This document shows, piece after piece, positions 10,609 to 23,180 of a stretch of DNA of 64,000 nucleotides. Below the pieces are notes generated by a model that saw only the letters and a list, made by a program, of their open reading frames with translations, ran no database searches and was not told the origin of the DNA. A program made the position numbers and the translations under genes. Numbering within the stretch: the stretch's first letter is position 1; each line of letters starts with the position of its first letter. This stretch comes from Heterobasidion occidentale. Lineage: Eukaryota; Basidiomycota; Agaricomycetes; Russulales; Bondarzewiaceae. The stretch spans positions 2,914,001-2,978,000 of the forward strand of contig JBCAQO010000008.1 of assembly GCA_039111635.1 (NCBI GenBank), in the 5' to 3' direction.

Positions 10609-13600
10609 CTAAAGAGGGGGTAAAGGTCGCCGGCACTGCGGACAAATGTTCTGTAAAATGGTGAGCAACCAGCTTAGAACGCGATATGACAGGTTAGACA
10701 GACCTTGATGGCAAGCCACTAGATCGCAACGCAACACAAATGTTCAGTAAAGCAACGAGATGGAAAAAGAGAGAACTCACCCGTTCAAGACATTCAGTAT
10801 GCTACCACAAAGAGTCATCAGCCGCACGCCCGACCGAAAAATCCTCGAAGAGCCGAAGAACTCACGAATAGATGATGGCACGGCGCCAGACTATAATTCT
10901 TCCTGTTCCCGGATCCACCCACCACGCTGACGCCGACGCCCACAGCGCCGAAGAACCCGCCGCGACTCCGTTCCTTCTCGTTGCCGTCGAGCGACTGCCG
11001 CTCTAGCCGTATGGCGTCCATGCATATCGCACAGTCCCCGAGGCTGTTCTCTGGCGCTTCGGAGTCCGGAGCCGGCAGCTGCGGGTGGTAGTCGTACGTC
11101 TGGACGCGCGAATACTATACGGAGTATCAGCCACATCGATACGCCGATAATACTAAACGGAAACGGTCGTACGCGCTGTGGGAGGAAGAAGGACGGGCCG
11201 AGGGCATCTTGCAGGATCAAAACGAGGACCTGTGCGAACATGAAGATCGCAAGCAGGTACATCCACGCTACATGAAATCGAAAGCTTAAGCTACATTCAA
11301 GCAGTGAATTATGCGATCTACTCACGTCGAGGAGTGACATCGAGCACATTCTTCGGACACGACATAAAGTCTACAGCAATATAAGTGCCGAGGCAGAAAA
11401 AAAGGAGAAGAACAGAGCATATTGATACTCACACATCGCAACCAACAATCTCCCGATAGTCGTGCCGACGAGATATGTCGGATCGAGGGCACACGTCCGG
11501 CCACGCTGTGCGGCACGCACGATCTGAGGCACCCAGAACGACGAGTAGAGCGCTGCGAAGAACATCAAGGCCAGTGAAGGCGCCAAGATGATGCGCACTA
11601 CGAAGGTGAGTAGCAAGAACATCACAACCCCTGCGCCACGAAAGATATATTCAGAAACAGCGATGCAGGGCAGTTCAGCAGACAACATAGCATAGCAGTG
11701 ACTTACACGTCCGTACTTGCGAATCGATGCGCAGATGATCCCAGACGGCGCGGACGAATGACGGCCGCCGCGGCGCTGGCGGCGCTGGTAGCGTAGCGGC
11801 CGTATTGATAGGTGCTGTAGGGTCAGATGGGTTGGGAGGCACGGCGATCGTGGGTGTTGGAGTTGGTGCTGGAGGTGGTGGTGCAGGCGAAGGCGCGACA
11901 TCCTCCGGGGCTTGGACCTGATGTATCAGCAGCGCAAATTGCTTCCCAAAATGTAAGTAAGTTGGATAGCCAACACAAGGGACAAATCTATCGTCCATAC
12001 CACTTCGTGCGCGAACAAGGCGCAAGCGAGGAACGCCGGAGCCACGAGAGACAGCGAGGGCCGTCCATCAGCGAGTATGGCGAACGTGATGTGCTATCCC
12101 GACGGAAAAAATCAAAATCGTGCACGACTGCTGTTGAATGGCACGTACGCCTGCGAACGAGATCGAGTCAGCCAGTGCTTGGCCGAAGAATGTCCATCGC
12201 GAGATCCTGGCGAGCGCTGCGGGCGTCTGGCTCTGGGCCATCTGCCTGGACAGCAGGAGAAGAAGCGCGAGATAAACAAGACCAGAAAAGCCAGCGTCTG
12301 CACGCGTAAGAATCAGCTCTCGCTCGCTGTGTGAAACGGAGTTAAGGTGCATACAGGTGGTGATCTTGTGGTAAAACGTCCTCGAACGGAGGCCTTCCGT
12401 GTTCTTCACTTCGTACATGATCCCGCACTCCCGGCTGAGCAGCACGCCGTGCATGATGAATTTTGGCCGCCGCACCGTCGTCGCGCCCGTCGGATGCTGC
12501 AGCTCTTCCTCGAGCTCCCGCATCTGCTCCTCCGATATGTGTGTCGGCTCCAGCTGCGCGTAGATAGAGAAGGGACACGCAGGCTTGGGTGAGTCGTCCG
12601 ACGTCGTGTCATCGACCGTGCCAGAATCGATCAGCTTTTTCAACTTCGAGACACGGGATTCGAGCTCGGGCTCGACGATGTGTGCGGTTTGGTTGCGGAC
12701 GGATTCGGGGACGAGGGAGGGGATTGTGCGGATATCTATAGCGTGACTGATGGATTGATGGTGTGTAAGTGTCAGAGCATGAGCCTAACAGGGCGAACGC
12801 ACCCTGAAGGATCTGCCAGACCGTACATAGAGCCGTTTCGGAGGAAGTGTATGCCTTCAAAGTCGAATCGCATCTCCTCTGCAGTGTTGGAATCTACAAA
12901 TTCTATTTTCCCTAGAATGCTTATGAGCGGCAACGAGCCAAGCCTGAATGGTGATGTGCATACATGAACCATGGCGACATCAGACGGTGGTTGTGGCTTC
13001 CTCCCTTTGCCCTTGCTGTCTGGCTTGCTCTCGGGTATCTTCTCAACTACGCTCATCGTCACCTTCTCAGATGCGGTCCAGTTCCACGACCCAAGTCTCT
13101 CGGTAATCTCAGTCAAATTAGCGCCCGTCATCAAATCCCGGGCATATGTTTCCCAAGAAACGGTTGGAGAGTCCTGCATAGCAGGAGAAGTGATGTTGTG
13201 CATTGAACACGACCCACGAATGAAGCCGGTGACATTGGGAAAGTAGGACATGCTCGAAGGGTCTAAGATCTTGCCCGATGATACGAAGAAGTCGACTAAG
13301 CGCTCCTCGGCGGGTGGCTTGATTGGCTTGTGTTGTACAGTTACACCTGATACGGTGCGCCTAGCAGATGAGCGATAGACGTACCATGGTAAAGTTGAGT
13401 CCCGCTGGATCTGTGCCATTCAGCCACGCGGAGTAGTTCCCCAGCTGCCACTCCAAGGACGCTAGGGCATCTACATACTGATTTCGCAATGGGCCGCCGT
13501 CCCCGTTGTTGTTCGTGAGCATGAATAGGAGGAAGCTGAGGAAGAGGAACGACGAGATGGAGCTGCGCGGGCGTTGGCGTGCGGGAAGGCCAGCCTCCTC

Positions 13601-13639
13601 GTCACGCTGAGGGTCTGTGGCTGGTTGCGGCGTGCTCAT
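10609..13639 (-). CDS. TUL1: DSC/Golgi membrane RING E3 ubiquitin ligase (Tul1/Dsc1 family)
   Basis: This is the catalytic membrane subunit of the DSC ubiquitin ligase, which in yeasts acts at Golgi/endosomal membranes in membrane-protein quality control and, in some species, SREBP cleavage. The start is chosen at 13639. A signal-anchor SFLFLSFLLFML follows at about residue 30, then a long lumenal domain with several N-x-S/T sites (NLTEIT, NWTASE, NGSMYG). Near 12,470 is the conserved FIMHGVLLSRECGI, followed by several membrane helices (for example VYLALLLLLSRQ and VVMFLLLTFVVRIIL). The C-terminus is a RING: DCAICMDA near 11,035, then APCHHLF, HTECLER and a final NICPQCRRPLPPL spread over the last three small exons, ending at 10609. 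The zinc ligands are all present. Introns are short GT-AG. It shares a 179-bp divergent promoter with NNF1. Confidence 0.85.
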
Positions 13640-13818
13640 CGCGATTCGATTGAGCAGGTCGACGATGTCAAGTCTTTGAGAGTGAACGAGGCCAGATCAT
13701 TTGGCCAGCGGCGGAGAGCAGTGCGAGGACGAGCAGGGGGAAGCGCGCGTGGTCAGCCGTCGGCATCTGCCGTTCCTCGCCGGCAACAAGCCACGGCAGA
13801 TCTCACGGTCGCGTCAAC
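13640..13818. promoter_or_regulatory. Bidirectional promoter between TUL1 and NNF1
   Basis: The 179 bp between the two start codons must hold both core promoters. I see no TATA box or other recognised motif. Confidence 0.4.
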
Positions 13819-14650
13819 ATGGCCACCTCCAACGCGTCTGCCAGCCAGCCCAGCGTACGATGGACGCATTTCTACGCCGCGCTCCAGCTCGCCATCCAGC
13901 GCTCAGCGCACAAGTGGACGTACGTGGCACCGCCTTTCCCCCGCTAGTGGTTGGCTCACGAGATCAGTTACGAGGACTTTGTCGAATGCTTTCCTTTGTG
14001 GTGCGAGGAGGAGAAGAACGGCGCGTCGGGCGTCTTCAACACCGTCTCTAGGTTCGTCGAGAACGAGACCACGGTGTGTACAAATATCTATCGTCTTCGC
14101 ATCATTCGTCGTGATCTCTCGTGAACAGAAACTATGCGACGAGCTGTTTGCCAACTATGACGTGCAGAGCAACCTCGATAGTATGCACGCCGTCGTCACT
14201 GAGGCGCGGGGTCGGAAACGGAGCGGTGAGGCAAGAAAGGACGCATGGCGCCCAGATCTTGAGCCACGAGCGGCCGTACGAGCGCGGACGATACCTCTCC
14301 TGCAACAAGAGCGCGATCGCCTCCGAGCGCAGTTGGCACAGGTCCGTCGCGACAATCATTCATACTATTCGCAGTATCTTCTCATAGCTCATGCAGTTGG
14401 AAGACGAGAATACGCAACTGCAGAGTAAGATGCAAGAGAACGTAAAGGCGCGACAAGTCGCGAATGATCAGATAACTGAGATGCTTACCCTCCTCAACGA
14501 GGTCCGTACGTTCCGCCCTCATCACGCATCATTGGCGTCATGTGTTCTTTCTAGGTCTACGAGACGTGGAAGGACCTCCCAGTCGACGACATGCAGTCTT
14601 GGACCCTCCAGATGGCAGAAACGCAAAGCGCTATCATCCCGCCGCCTTGA
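13819..14650 (+). CDS. NNF1: Nnf1-family kinetochore protein (Mis12/MIND complex)
   Basis: Nnf1 (PMF1 in animals) is a subunit of the four-protein Mis12/MIND complex that links inner and outer kinetochore. Five exons can be read with GT-AG junctions. Exon 1 has VRWTHFYAALQLAIQRSAHK, followed by YEDFVECFPLWCEEEKNG and FNTVSRFVENET, the conserved helical Nnf1 signature. A charged linker and a coiled-coil (RDRLRAQL-like heptads, then LEDENTQLQSKMQENVKARQ) follow, and the C-terminus has VYETWKDLPVDDMQSWTLQM before the stop at 14650. The length, about 225 residues, fits the family. The start at 13819 is the first ATG of the frame and places the conserved helix close to the N-terminus. It is divergent from TUL1 and followed 203 bp later by a coiled-coil gene on the same strand. 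Confidence 0.85.
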
Positions 14651-14853
14651 AAACCATATCCACTCTCTCTATATCCACGCTTCTCGGTTTGTTTTCGACA
14701 TTGTATCTGATTTCCCTTGTATTCGCCTATCCTGCCTCGACGTGTATCTGACTACTGAGCCTGCCCTGAACCTCTCACGTGTATCACATGACTTGCGCGC
14801 CTTCACTCTTCCTCCTTCACTCTCCTGCCCCTGCCTTACTATCGCCCATCCAA

Positions 14854-16277
14854 ATGTCGGCCTCTCCTGAAAACGACACCAACTCCGCGCCTCCTTTCAG
14901 CAGGGCCAGTCAAAGCCAGTTCACTCCTACCCCGGCTCTGTGGGCATACCTTCTACATAAGCCCGGGTCTTCGCAGCGCACGCCCAGTGGGACGTCTTTC
15001 CCTGAAAACACACAAATAGCGCCCGTGGACAAGGCTGGAACCTCAACGCGCATACTCCTGCATGACACCCATGCCCGACTAGAGACATTCTCGGAGCGCG
15101 TTGGTAAGCTCGCGGATGGCGTTGACAAGGCGCAGCAGGCGCTCGTAAGGGCACAGCAGGAAATGGAAAACGAGATGGAGAAGATGGGGGAGTACATCGC
15201 GAAACTAGGTGCGTCTATACCCTAAGGGCAGGCATCACGGAGGACACCCGTCTGCGTCGATATACGGTGACTATATGCGCATCGTACTGAGCTGAACGGT
15301 GGTATAGTCGAGCGCTATCGCAGCGACATTGAGAAGAAAATCGGCGAACCTGCACAGGCGGCCGCTCTGTCCGATATGCGAGCTGAGCTAGCCTCAACAC
15401 GAGCCGAGCTCACTGCGACAAACCGACGATTCGATACCGTCGACGCGAAAATGACCTCGCTCAACGCGGTACGCACCGATCACTCTCCTTCAAAGTCTTG
15501 TTACGATGGGTGTCGCTGCTTGTCCGGGGCTGACGAGCTCCGGTTCAATTCTAGCTCACGCAGACTCAATCGCAGGTTCTACAAAACTTGCAAGAACACC
15601 AGATGCGCGCACTGGAACAGCACGCTCAGGTCGTCGCACTCGTCACACCACTCGTTCCTCTTCTGCAAGCCGTTCCCCTTCAGGTGGAGGTTGCTCGGAA
15701 TGCCGTTATCGAAGCCATGCAAAAACGCCCAGTCTCCTCATGCGCATGTTCATGCTCTTCGTCCCACGTCTCTTCTCGGTTAGAGCGACGGTTTAATTGT
15801 TTGTCCTCGCCTTCATCTGTAGAGGGAAATGAGGCAACTCGGAGATCCGACAACACCCCATCTCTCAAAAGGCGTCGCATTGATGACTCAGTGGCTCCAC
15901 CCGCCAACGTGGTGCATGCACGCCTTTTTGCTGCCTTGCCACCTCCCTCTCCACGTCGTCAAGCGACTCCATCGTCCGTTCCGAGGCATCCTTTCCCGGC
16001 TCCTCTTCCTAGACTGCCATCTAACTCACTCCGTCACGCGCAATCAACCGCACCAGGGCGAGAGCAGGGCACTGCAGCTGCCGCTCTTGATCGCACGCAA
16101 TTGCTGCGTCGCACCTCGTTACGAGGTCCTGCTCACCCTAGTCGACACGATCTCAACGTGACACCCGTGTCTGCTTCTCGGGATCTTAGTGTGACCCCCA
16201 ACCAAAGGCAGAACTTGTCCTCAGGGCCTGCGCGAGGCACTCCTGACTCCGTCAATTTGTCCAAGGCTCGTCCATGA
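14854..16277 (+). CDS. Coiled-coil protein with disordered, basic tail
   Basis: Three exons can be read. Exon 1 begins MSASPENDTNSAPPFS and contains a helical stretch (RLETFSERVGKLADGVDKAQ). The second has VERYRSDIEKKIGEPAQ. The third, starting ACTCAATCGC near 15,568, continues the helix (VLQNLQEHQMRALEQHAQ) and passes into a Ser/Pro/Arg-rich tail with a probable nuclear localisation signal, LKRRRIDDS, near 15,867. The frame stops at 16277. No enzyme motif is present. An N-terminal coiled coil plus a basic disordered tail is reminiscent of fungal chromosome-axis or recombination accessory proteins such as Mer2/Rec15, but that is only a guess. The next frame begins at ATG 16274, overlapping the stop, and may be a further exon or a frame-shifted continuation. 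Confidence 0.6.
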
Positions 16278-17486
16278 CTACGGTTTCGGCGACTCATAAT
16301 GCTCTAATGGAGCGCGAGGGAGGTTCACGAATGGATCATCGATCACCTTTGTTTGGTGGACGGATTCTCCGTTCCATGCAGGCAAGGTTATCCACGCCTG
16401 TACCACGCCGCTTTCTTGATCTTCGGGCTGGCGGTAAACCGCATCATTCCTTCCGAGTCCCGGAGATGCAGCCCGATGAGCACGGTGTGCTAGATTATCT
16501 TCAATCTCGCATTTGTTAAGCTTATGGTGCTGTCGCACTAGGTACGTCGCACGAACAACCGACGAGCCCTTCGGGGCGTTCGGAAACAGCATACCACACG
16601 GCCTCGCCATTCCCACAGAGGGAAGACACACTTCCGCCACCCAGCTTGCGCGAACGAAAGCGCGAAATTTTGAATCTGCCAGCGAGTGCAGTCCCTTCCA
16701 TCTTTTAGGATCTTTGATCACTGATGGCCGTGCTGCAGGATGCCCCAAGGAGACGCTTCATCCCGTTAGAAGATGACGATGATCATGAGATAGACAAAGA
16801 GGGCAGCGAAGCCTTTGTGTGACACGTGTGCGGAGCTCTTGATGATGACGGAAATGTGGTCAGGGGAGTATGGCATGCCGTTATGGATCTTCGTGTGTTC
16901 ATCCCAGGTCAGCATGCCTCTTTCTGCTTATGCGGCAAAATGACAAATCTTCGAGTAGCGCCAACCCAACCTAACTTAGAAGCGAAAGGATTTTGGTGGA
17001 ATACAGTTTCGCAGCTACGGAATTTCTCAGTTTCAAATGTAATGCACTTACGCTTCGATCCCAGAGCTTTGTGGCTCGTGCTATCCCCTTGGGTTCGTGG
17101 TGCTTTGACCGGACACGTGCCTGTTGTCCCGATGAGATGAAACTGACCGACTGACCCATGGCATCAAGCGATCTTCGTTTTTATCCTCAGACGCCCACCG
17201 TGACCAGCGCCAAGATGACCTTTTTGATTGTCGAAGCCTGATGATCATAATCAGAACCTCGGAAGCCTTCCCGCTGGAGGAGAAGATGTGCGAAACTGAC
17301 CTGATTCTGCACGCAGTTGGATCCAATTACGCAAGTTTTGTTCATCATCGAGGCAATTCTGTAGGTGCACCGGTAGGTGCGGCGAAGAGCGGTAAATTAA
17401 ACGCTCATGCCAGAAGCTGCCTCAGCTGTTATAAGAGAGCAGAACCTGATCCTGGGCAGACAACTCAACTTTCTTTTGCTAGCCCC
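16278..17486 (+). other. Possible downstream exons of the coiled-coil gene; otherwise no gene seen
   Basis: Three open pieces follow the stop at 16277 on the same strand: one from 16274 with RRFLDLRAGGKPHHSFRV, one near 16,560-16,710 with PPPSLRERKREILNLPAS, and a last one near 16,740-16,822 with RRRFIPLEDDDDHEIDKE before a stop. Acceptor-like sites (CACTAG near 16,541, CTGCAG near 16,739) separate them, so they could be 3' exons of the coiled-coil gene, but I cannot find a donor that joins them cleanly. From about 16,823 to 17,486 I see nothing recognisable. Confidence 0.35.
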
Positions 17487-20183
17487 ATGACTGCCTCGTT
17501 TGAGCTGCCTCCTAGACCGACTGGTCTTCCCACGCTCGAAGTTCTCAACGCGACCGTCCCTTCCGACGTTTCTCCAGAGTCCGTATCCCAATCGTGGCTG
17601 GAGAAACTGTCCGCTACGTTGTCTGCGCAAGCCTTCGACGATCTTGACGAGCTCTTGATCCCCTCCGCCACATGGAAAGATATACTCGCGCTAACCTGGG
17701 ACTTCCGCTCTGTTCGCACGCTCCCCAGCATCCGCACCATGCTTGCCGCCCGCGCCGGTCTGCAGAAGTTCTCCGTCCAGGCGATCACGGCAGAAGAAGA
17801 CGCTGAGGCGCGCGGGGCTTTCAAGCCCTCGCTGGCCCATCCGTTCCCGGATACCGCGTGGGTGCAGTTCGGGTTCGCCGTCATGACCGGGGTCGGGCGG
17901 GGCACCGGCATCGCGCGGCTCGTCCCGACCGCGGATGGGACTTGGAAAGCGTGGACGGTGTTCACGAGCATCGATAAGCTGAGAGACTTCCCAGAAACGG
18001 TGCGTAATCATGGATCGCCGTCGTTCATAGTGAGATGCAGATCCATACAATTCCGTGGTAGGTGGGCGCTGCGCGGGTCGTCGGTCCTGTGGTGGACTGG
18101 GTCGATAGGCGCGCTCGTGAACTCGACTTTGTGGATAGCCAGCCGATTGTTCTGATCATTGGCGGTGGCCATGTCGGACTCGAGCTGGCTGCGCGTCTGA
18201 AGTATACTGATATCTCAGCCCTCGTTGTGGAGAAGGCGCCTCGTATTGGAGACAGTGTGAGTGGACCACAGTGAACGTAGCCCCTTTCAAACAGATAACC
18301 GTCTTTGACAGTGGCGCCATCGTTATGATTGCCTTTGCTTGCACGATCCAGTTTGTACGGGTTCGGTATCCGGTATAGCGATCATGAGCTGATAGTTTTT
18401 GGGCAGGGTTCAATCATATGCCTTACCTTCCGTTCGTACTTCGCTTAGCAATGGAAGCAAGTGCGGGGCCTCACCGCATGCGCATAGATTCCCCTCTACA
18501 TGGCCCCGCTATCCTCCTAGTAAAAAGGTATGTCAATGGACGACTTTTTTGTGTCGCGTTCTTTCCGAAATCGGCTGCGTACGATGTAGATATTGACTTG
18601 TGCCTTTCTCGTATCATGAGATTGCAAGTTGGCTCGAAGCCTACGCAGAGAATCTAGACCTCAATGTTTGGACTTCGACCAACACCCAAACCATAAGTGG
18701 AACGAAGTAACGAAACACTGGACAGTTATCGTGACTGGTCGAATGGCAACCAGAGGTATTGTCGCCGAAGTATGTCATATTTGCCCATGGTTCCGGTGGT
18801 GGAGTGGCAAACATGCCTGACATACCACAGAAGGTGCGTCCCACATCCGGTTCTAATGTCGAGGTCCAGGCACTGGGATTGAGGATGAGCGGTGCAGGAC
18901 GAGTTTAGAGGTCAGGTGTACCATTCGTCCGAATTTAGATCAGGGAAAGATTTCAAAGAAAGAAGGCAATCGTAGTTGGCGCGTGCAACTCAGGTGCGAA
19001 CAAGAGTTCCGCGATGCCCTCCCTTTTTAAACCGTCTAGATAAGGTCACGATATTGCTGCCGATTTCTATCGCAACGGAGCAGATGTCACGATGCACGTT
19101 GATCACTCTCTGCGCAGAAAGGTCTGACTGACATCTACTGGCGTTTAGGGTTCAACGCTCCGAGACGTATGTTATATCTGCGCAGGCTCTGGCCCAACTC
19201 TTGACCTGTGCGTATCTTTTGATGGAACGATGTCTTTACATAGTTCTGACATTGCCGCCAGCGGCTCAATACGTCGAGAATGGACCTCCTACTGAAGTCG
19301 CAGATCGCTTAACGCGTCAATGCCACACTATCTCGTCCGACTAGTGCAAGCGCGCGTGGCTGACCGAATTGCGAACACTGTTGACAAGTACATTCCGATA
19401 TTCGATGAAACTAAAGCTGTTCGCTCAGACCTCCTGAACACAGAGGATTACGCGAAAGTCTGAAGAAAACTAACTTTGCGCTGACGATGGGGTTAGAAGG
19501 AGCTGGTCTCTTTGCACTGTTGGCAGAACGCCGCGGAGGATACTACATCAGTGCGCAAGGCTGCATTATCTTGCACGCGCAATCCATAATAACGTGCTGC
19601 ATAGACGTCGGTGCCAGCGAGCTTGTCGCCGACGGGAGTATCAAGGTCAAGCAAGGCAGCGGTATCGCCCGATACACATCGAAGGGATTGGTGTTTGATG
19701 ATGGAGCCGAATTAGACGCAGATGTTGTTGTTTTCGCGACCGGGTGAGAGTTTCCGTCTATACTTATGCTGTTCGATCTATCCTTATAACATCGCACAGG
19801 TACGGAGATGCGCGTGACCTTGCACACCAACTGTGCGAGCCTGCGGTTGCGAGTAAGCTTGGGGACATGTGGGGAGTTGATAAGGAGGGAGAGCTGCGGG
19901 GCGTGTGGCGCGATTCCGGTCATCCTCAACTCTTCTTCGGCATGGGTAAGCGTGTCGTCACGACTGTCATCTCCGAATAGACAGCGCCAATCTGAATTTT
20001 AAAATCCTGAAAGGCAACTTCGCGATGGGACGGCAGTACTCTATTTACTTGGCTCTGCGTGAGTGGCTCTCTGACGATACTGGTACTAATCTGACACGCC
20101 CCAAATCAGAAATCAAGGCGATGGAAGAAGGGCTTATGGGAGACAGGTACGCCATTGAGCGACAATACGGTGAAAGATTGTAA
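17487..20183 (+). pseudogene. Broken flavin-containing monooxygenase, tandem copy 1
   Basis: This is the same gene as the one that follows at 20525, with the same exon order, but it is damaged. It has the NTF2-like N-terminus (SATWKDILALTWDFRSVRTL), the FAD-binding LIIGGGHVGLELAARLK, an LPYLP-type segment split by introns, IFAHGSGGGVANMPDI, and the C-terminal exons DVGASELVADGSIKV and YGDARDLAHQLCEP ending at 20183. Comparison with copy 2 shows loss of frame at about 18,695, 18,745, 18,965 and 19,310, each by one or two bases. The 5' and 3' exons remain intact, so decay is recent or the locus still makes a partial product. Sequencing error at four separate places is less likely but possible. 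Confidence 0.75.
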
Positions 20184-20524
20184 GAAGCCATATTACAAGG
20201 TGTTGTACGCAATGAAGAAGTTCGGCGAGCACTCATGCTTCTCAAAGAGACGAGATTGTGAACAGTATTATATACATGGGCCTCGGCGATCGGGCATCAG
20301 CTTGATTTTTCCATGATCACGACATTCAGCTGGCGTATCATCTCACGAATGAGCTGATCGACGCCATAATCGCGATAGGTGTTATAATGGCTTTCCAGGT
20401 AATATATACACAGTACTTGTTCTTTGCTAATGGCGCACTTAAGATATCCTTCCCGCTTGGCCGTTGATAGTGGTAAGATCGTTATCGAAGACTCAGGATC
20501 GCTTGTGTCGCCTTGTTCCTCATC

Positions 20525-23180
20525 ATGTCCTTTGATCTTCCCGCGCGTCCAACTGCCCTGCCAACTCTCGATCTACTCAACGCCGAGGTCCCGTCAGATG
20601 TAGCTGTCGATCTCGTTGCGTCGACATGGCTTGAGAAACTTTCTCGTGTCCTCTCCACGCGTGACTTTGCCAAACTAGATGATCTGCTGCTTCCCACAGC
20701 GACTTGGAAGGATATCCTAGCGTTGACTTGGGATTTCCGCTCTGTCCGCTCACTTCCAAGCATCCGAACCATGCTGTCTTCACAGGTAGCGTCCCAAGGA
20801 TTCTCTGTGAGACCGCTTACTGCGGAGGAGCATTTGGAGGCGCATGGAATATTCGAGCCAGCTTTATCTCGTCCATTTCCAGATGTAGCATGGATCCAGT
20901 TCGGATTTGTTGCTGAAACGAACGTTGGAAGCGGTATTAGCGTCGCACGGCTGGTCCCTACCGCCAACGGCGCGTGGCTCGCCTGGACAGTGTTCACCTC
21001 CCTTGACAAGCTGCAAGATTTTCCTGAGAAGGTTTGTGTCTCACGTTTCAGACTCCGATCTCGAGTTAACGTCAGTCGATCGTCCATCATCGCAGGTGTC
21101 ATCATCACGATTTGAAGGTCCCGACTTCCACTGGGCCCAGCGACGCGCCCGAGAGAGAGAATTCGTCGACACCCAGCCGACAGTCGTAGTCATCGGCGCA
21201 GGTCACATTGGGCTGCAGGTTGCCGCGCGCCTCCAATACCTAGACGTCACAACGCTCGTATTAGAGAAATTGCCTCGGGTGGGAGACGTTGTGCGTATAT
21301 TTATCGGTCTCCATAGAGTCCCCTCTTAAAACCACTGACAGTGGCGCGACCGATATGACCGGTTATGCCTGCATGACCCACTCTGTGAGGGACTGCCACT
21401 TCCTCAGACCTGGATTTTTGCTGAAATTTTTCCTGCGCCTCAGGGTTCAATCAATTGGCTTACCTCCCGTCTGTGACTTTCTCTTGATTTTCTGTCGCCA
21501 ACTGGCTGAGAGATGTAAAGTTTCCCTACAACCTGGCCAAAATATCCTCCAGGAAAGAAAGTCAGCGTCTAATTATTCTTCAGTTGCCTGAGCCATTATT
21601 TCTGATTGCTGTTCGTTATCAGATAGGCAGCTGGCTAGAGTCTTACGCGGAAAACTTGGACCTCAACGTTTGGACGTCCGCCTCTACGAGTAGCATCGTC
21701 TGGAACAAGACTACGAATGATTGGACAGTCAATGTGACGCGCTCTGACGGCACACAGCGTGTCCTGACACCTAAATATATTGTCTTTGCTCACGGGACGG
21801 GGGGCGGTGTCCCCAATATCCCGCATATAGCAGGCCGAGTAAGGAGCCACTTGAGAAAAAGACATTCCTAGCCTTACTGATTCCGACGAGCGCAGGAAGC
21901 CTTCAAGGGGATTGTGATCCACTCTGAAGATTTCAAATCTGGTCAAGAATTTCAAGGCAAGAAGGCGGTGGTGGTTGGTGCTTGCAACTCCGGTCAGTCC
22001 ACACAAAGCGCCACTCTAAGACTCTTCAAACGCCGATTTGGTTCCCAAGGCCACGATGTTTCGCATGACTTGTACGACTATGGCGTAGACGTTACAATGT
22101 AAGCTCATGCATCGTATACTGCAAACCGCCTAAAACTGCCTCTTTGCCCTTGCAGGTTTCAAAGGTCGACCACGTATGTCATCTCTGCGAAGGCGTTGGC
22201 GATGCAATTGAAGGGTAAATTTGATTCCCTCTTTTCAAGATAACTGCTCACTACCCACCAACTAAGCCTCATATTACGTGGAAAACGGTCCACCTACTGA
22301 AGTTGCTGACCGCCTTGGCGCATCAATACCGCCCTTCATTGTGCGCCTGCTACAAGGCCGCGCTGCGCAACGTATCGCCAACACAGTCGACAAGTGAGCT
22401 CCTTTCACAAGCATTTTCACCGCTCTACCACAACTTCCGATCACAGGGAGCTTCATGATAAGCTGAGAAAAGTGGATTTCGGACTGTCTTTGGGCGTGGA
22501 TGGCGGTGGTATCATATCGCTTTTGACCACACGTAGAGGGGGATTCTATATGAGTGAGTGAGGGTGTTTATTTCGCTCTTCGTCTGTGTGACTACTTTCG
22601 CAGACGTCGGTACTAGCGAGCTCATTGCCGACGGGCGTATCAAACTCAAGCATGGAAGCGCAATCTCGCATTTATCATCCGATGGCTTAGACTTCGAGGA
22701 TGGCTCTCATTTGGACGCAGAAGTTATCATTTTTGCGACGGGGTGAGTACGTCATTATCGCTCAATGATGGATCCTTCATACAGATATCATAAACCTTGA
22801 GGTATGGCGACGCGCGCAATCTAGCGCACGAGCTTTGTGAGCCTGAGGTTGTGAACAAAGTCGGTGAGGTATGGGGGATAGACGAGGAAGGAGAGTTGAA
22901 CGGTGTATGGCGCGACTCCGGACATCCACATTTATTCTTTGCACAAGGTGAGACTTTTCCACTAGACGTTTCTCCAGTTTGATTGATTAGGATCTCTGTG
23001 AAGGGAATTTTGTCATAGCGAGACAATACTCTGCGTATCTTGCTCTCCGTGAGATATTGAAACCCTTTTATTTGTCCAGAACACTTACATATCGCCATTG
23101 GAGCAGAAATCAAAGCGATCGAGGAAGGCCTTATGAGCGCAAGATACACCATTGAAAAGCAATACGGGCAAGACAATTGA
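20525..23180 (+). CDS. Flavin-containing monooxygenase with N-terminal NTF2-like domain, tandem copy 2
   Basis: This is a predicted FAD/NADPH-dependent monooxygenase of the YUCCA/FMO-like type. The substrate is unknown. The start MSFDLPARPTALPTLDLL (20525) matches the start of copy 1; an upstream in-frame ATG at 20513 is possible. Residues 1-170 form an NTF2-like domain. Next come the first Rossmann motif, VVVIGAGHIGLQVAARLQ, then WRDRYDRLCLHDP and the FPTTWPKYPPGKK segment. A later IVFAHGTGGGVPNIP and a second dinucleotide site, KKAVVVGACNSG, follow, then DVGTSELIADGRIKL and IIFATG, and the tail KQYGQDN ends at 23180. About a dozen short GT-AG introns can be read without a frame break. It lies 341 bp after copy 1 on the same strand, consistent with tandem duplication. 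Confidence 0.8.
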
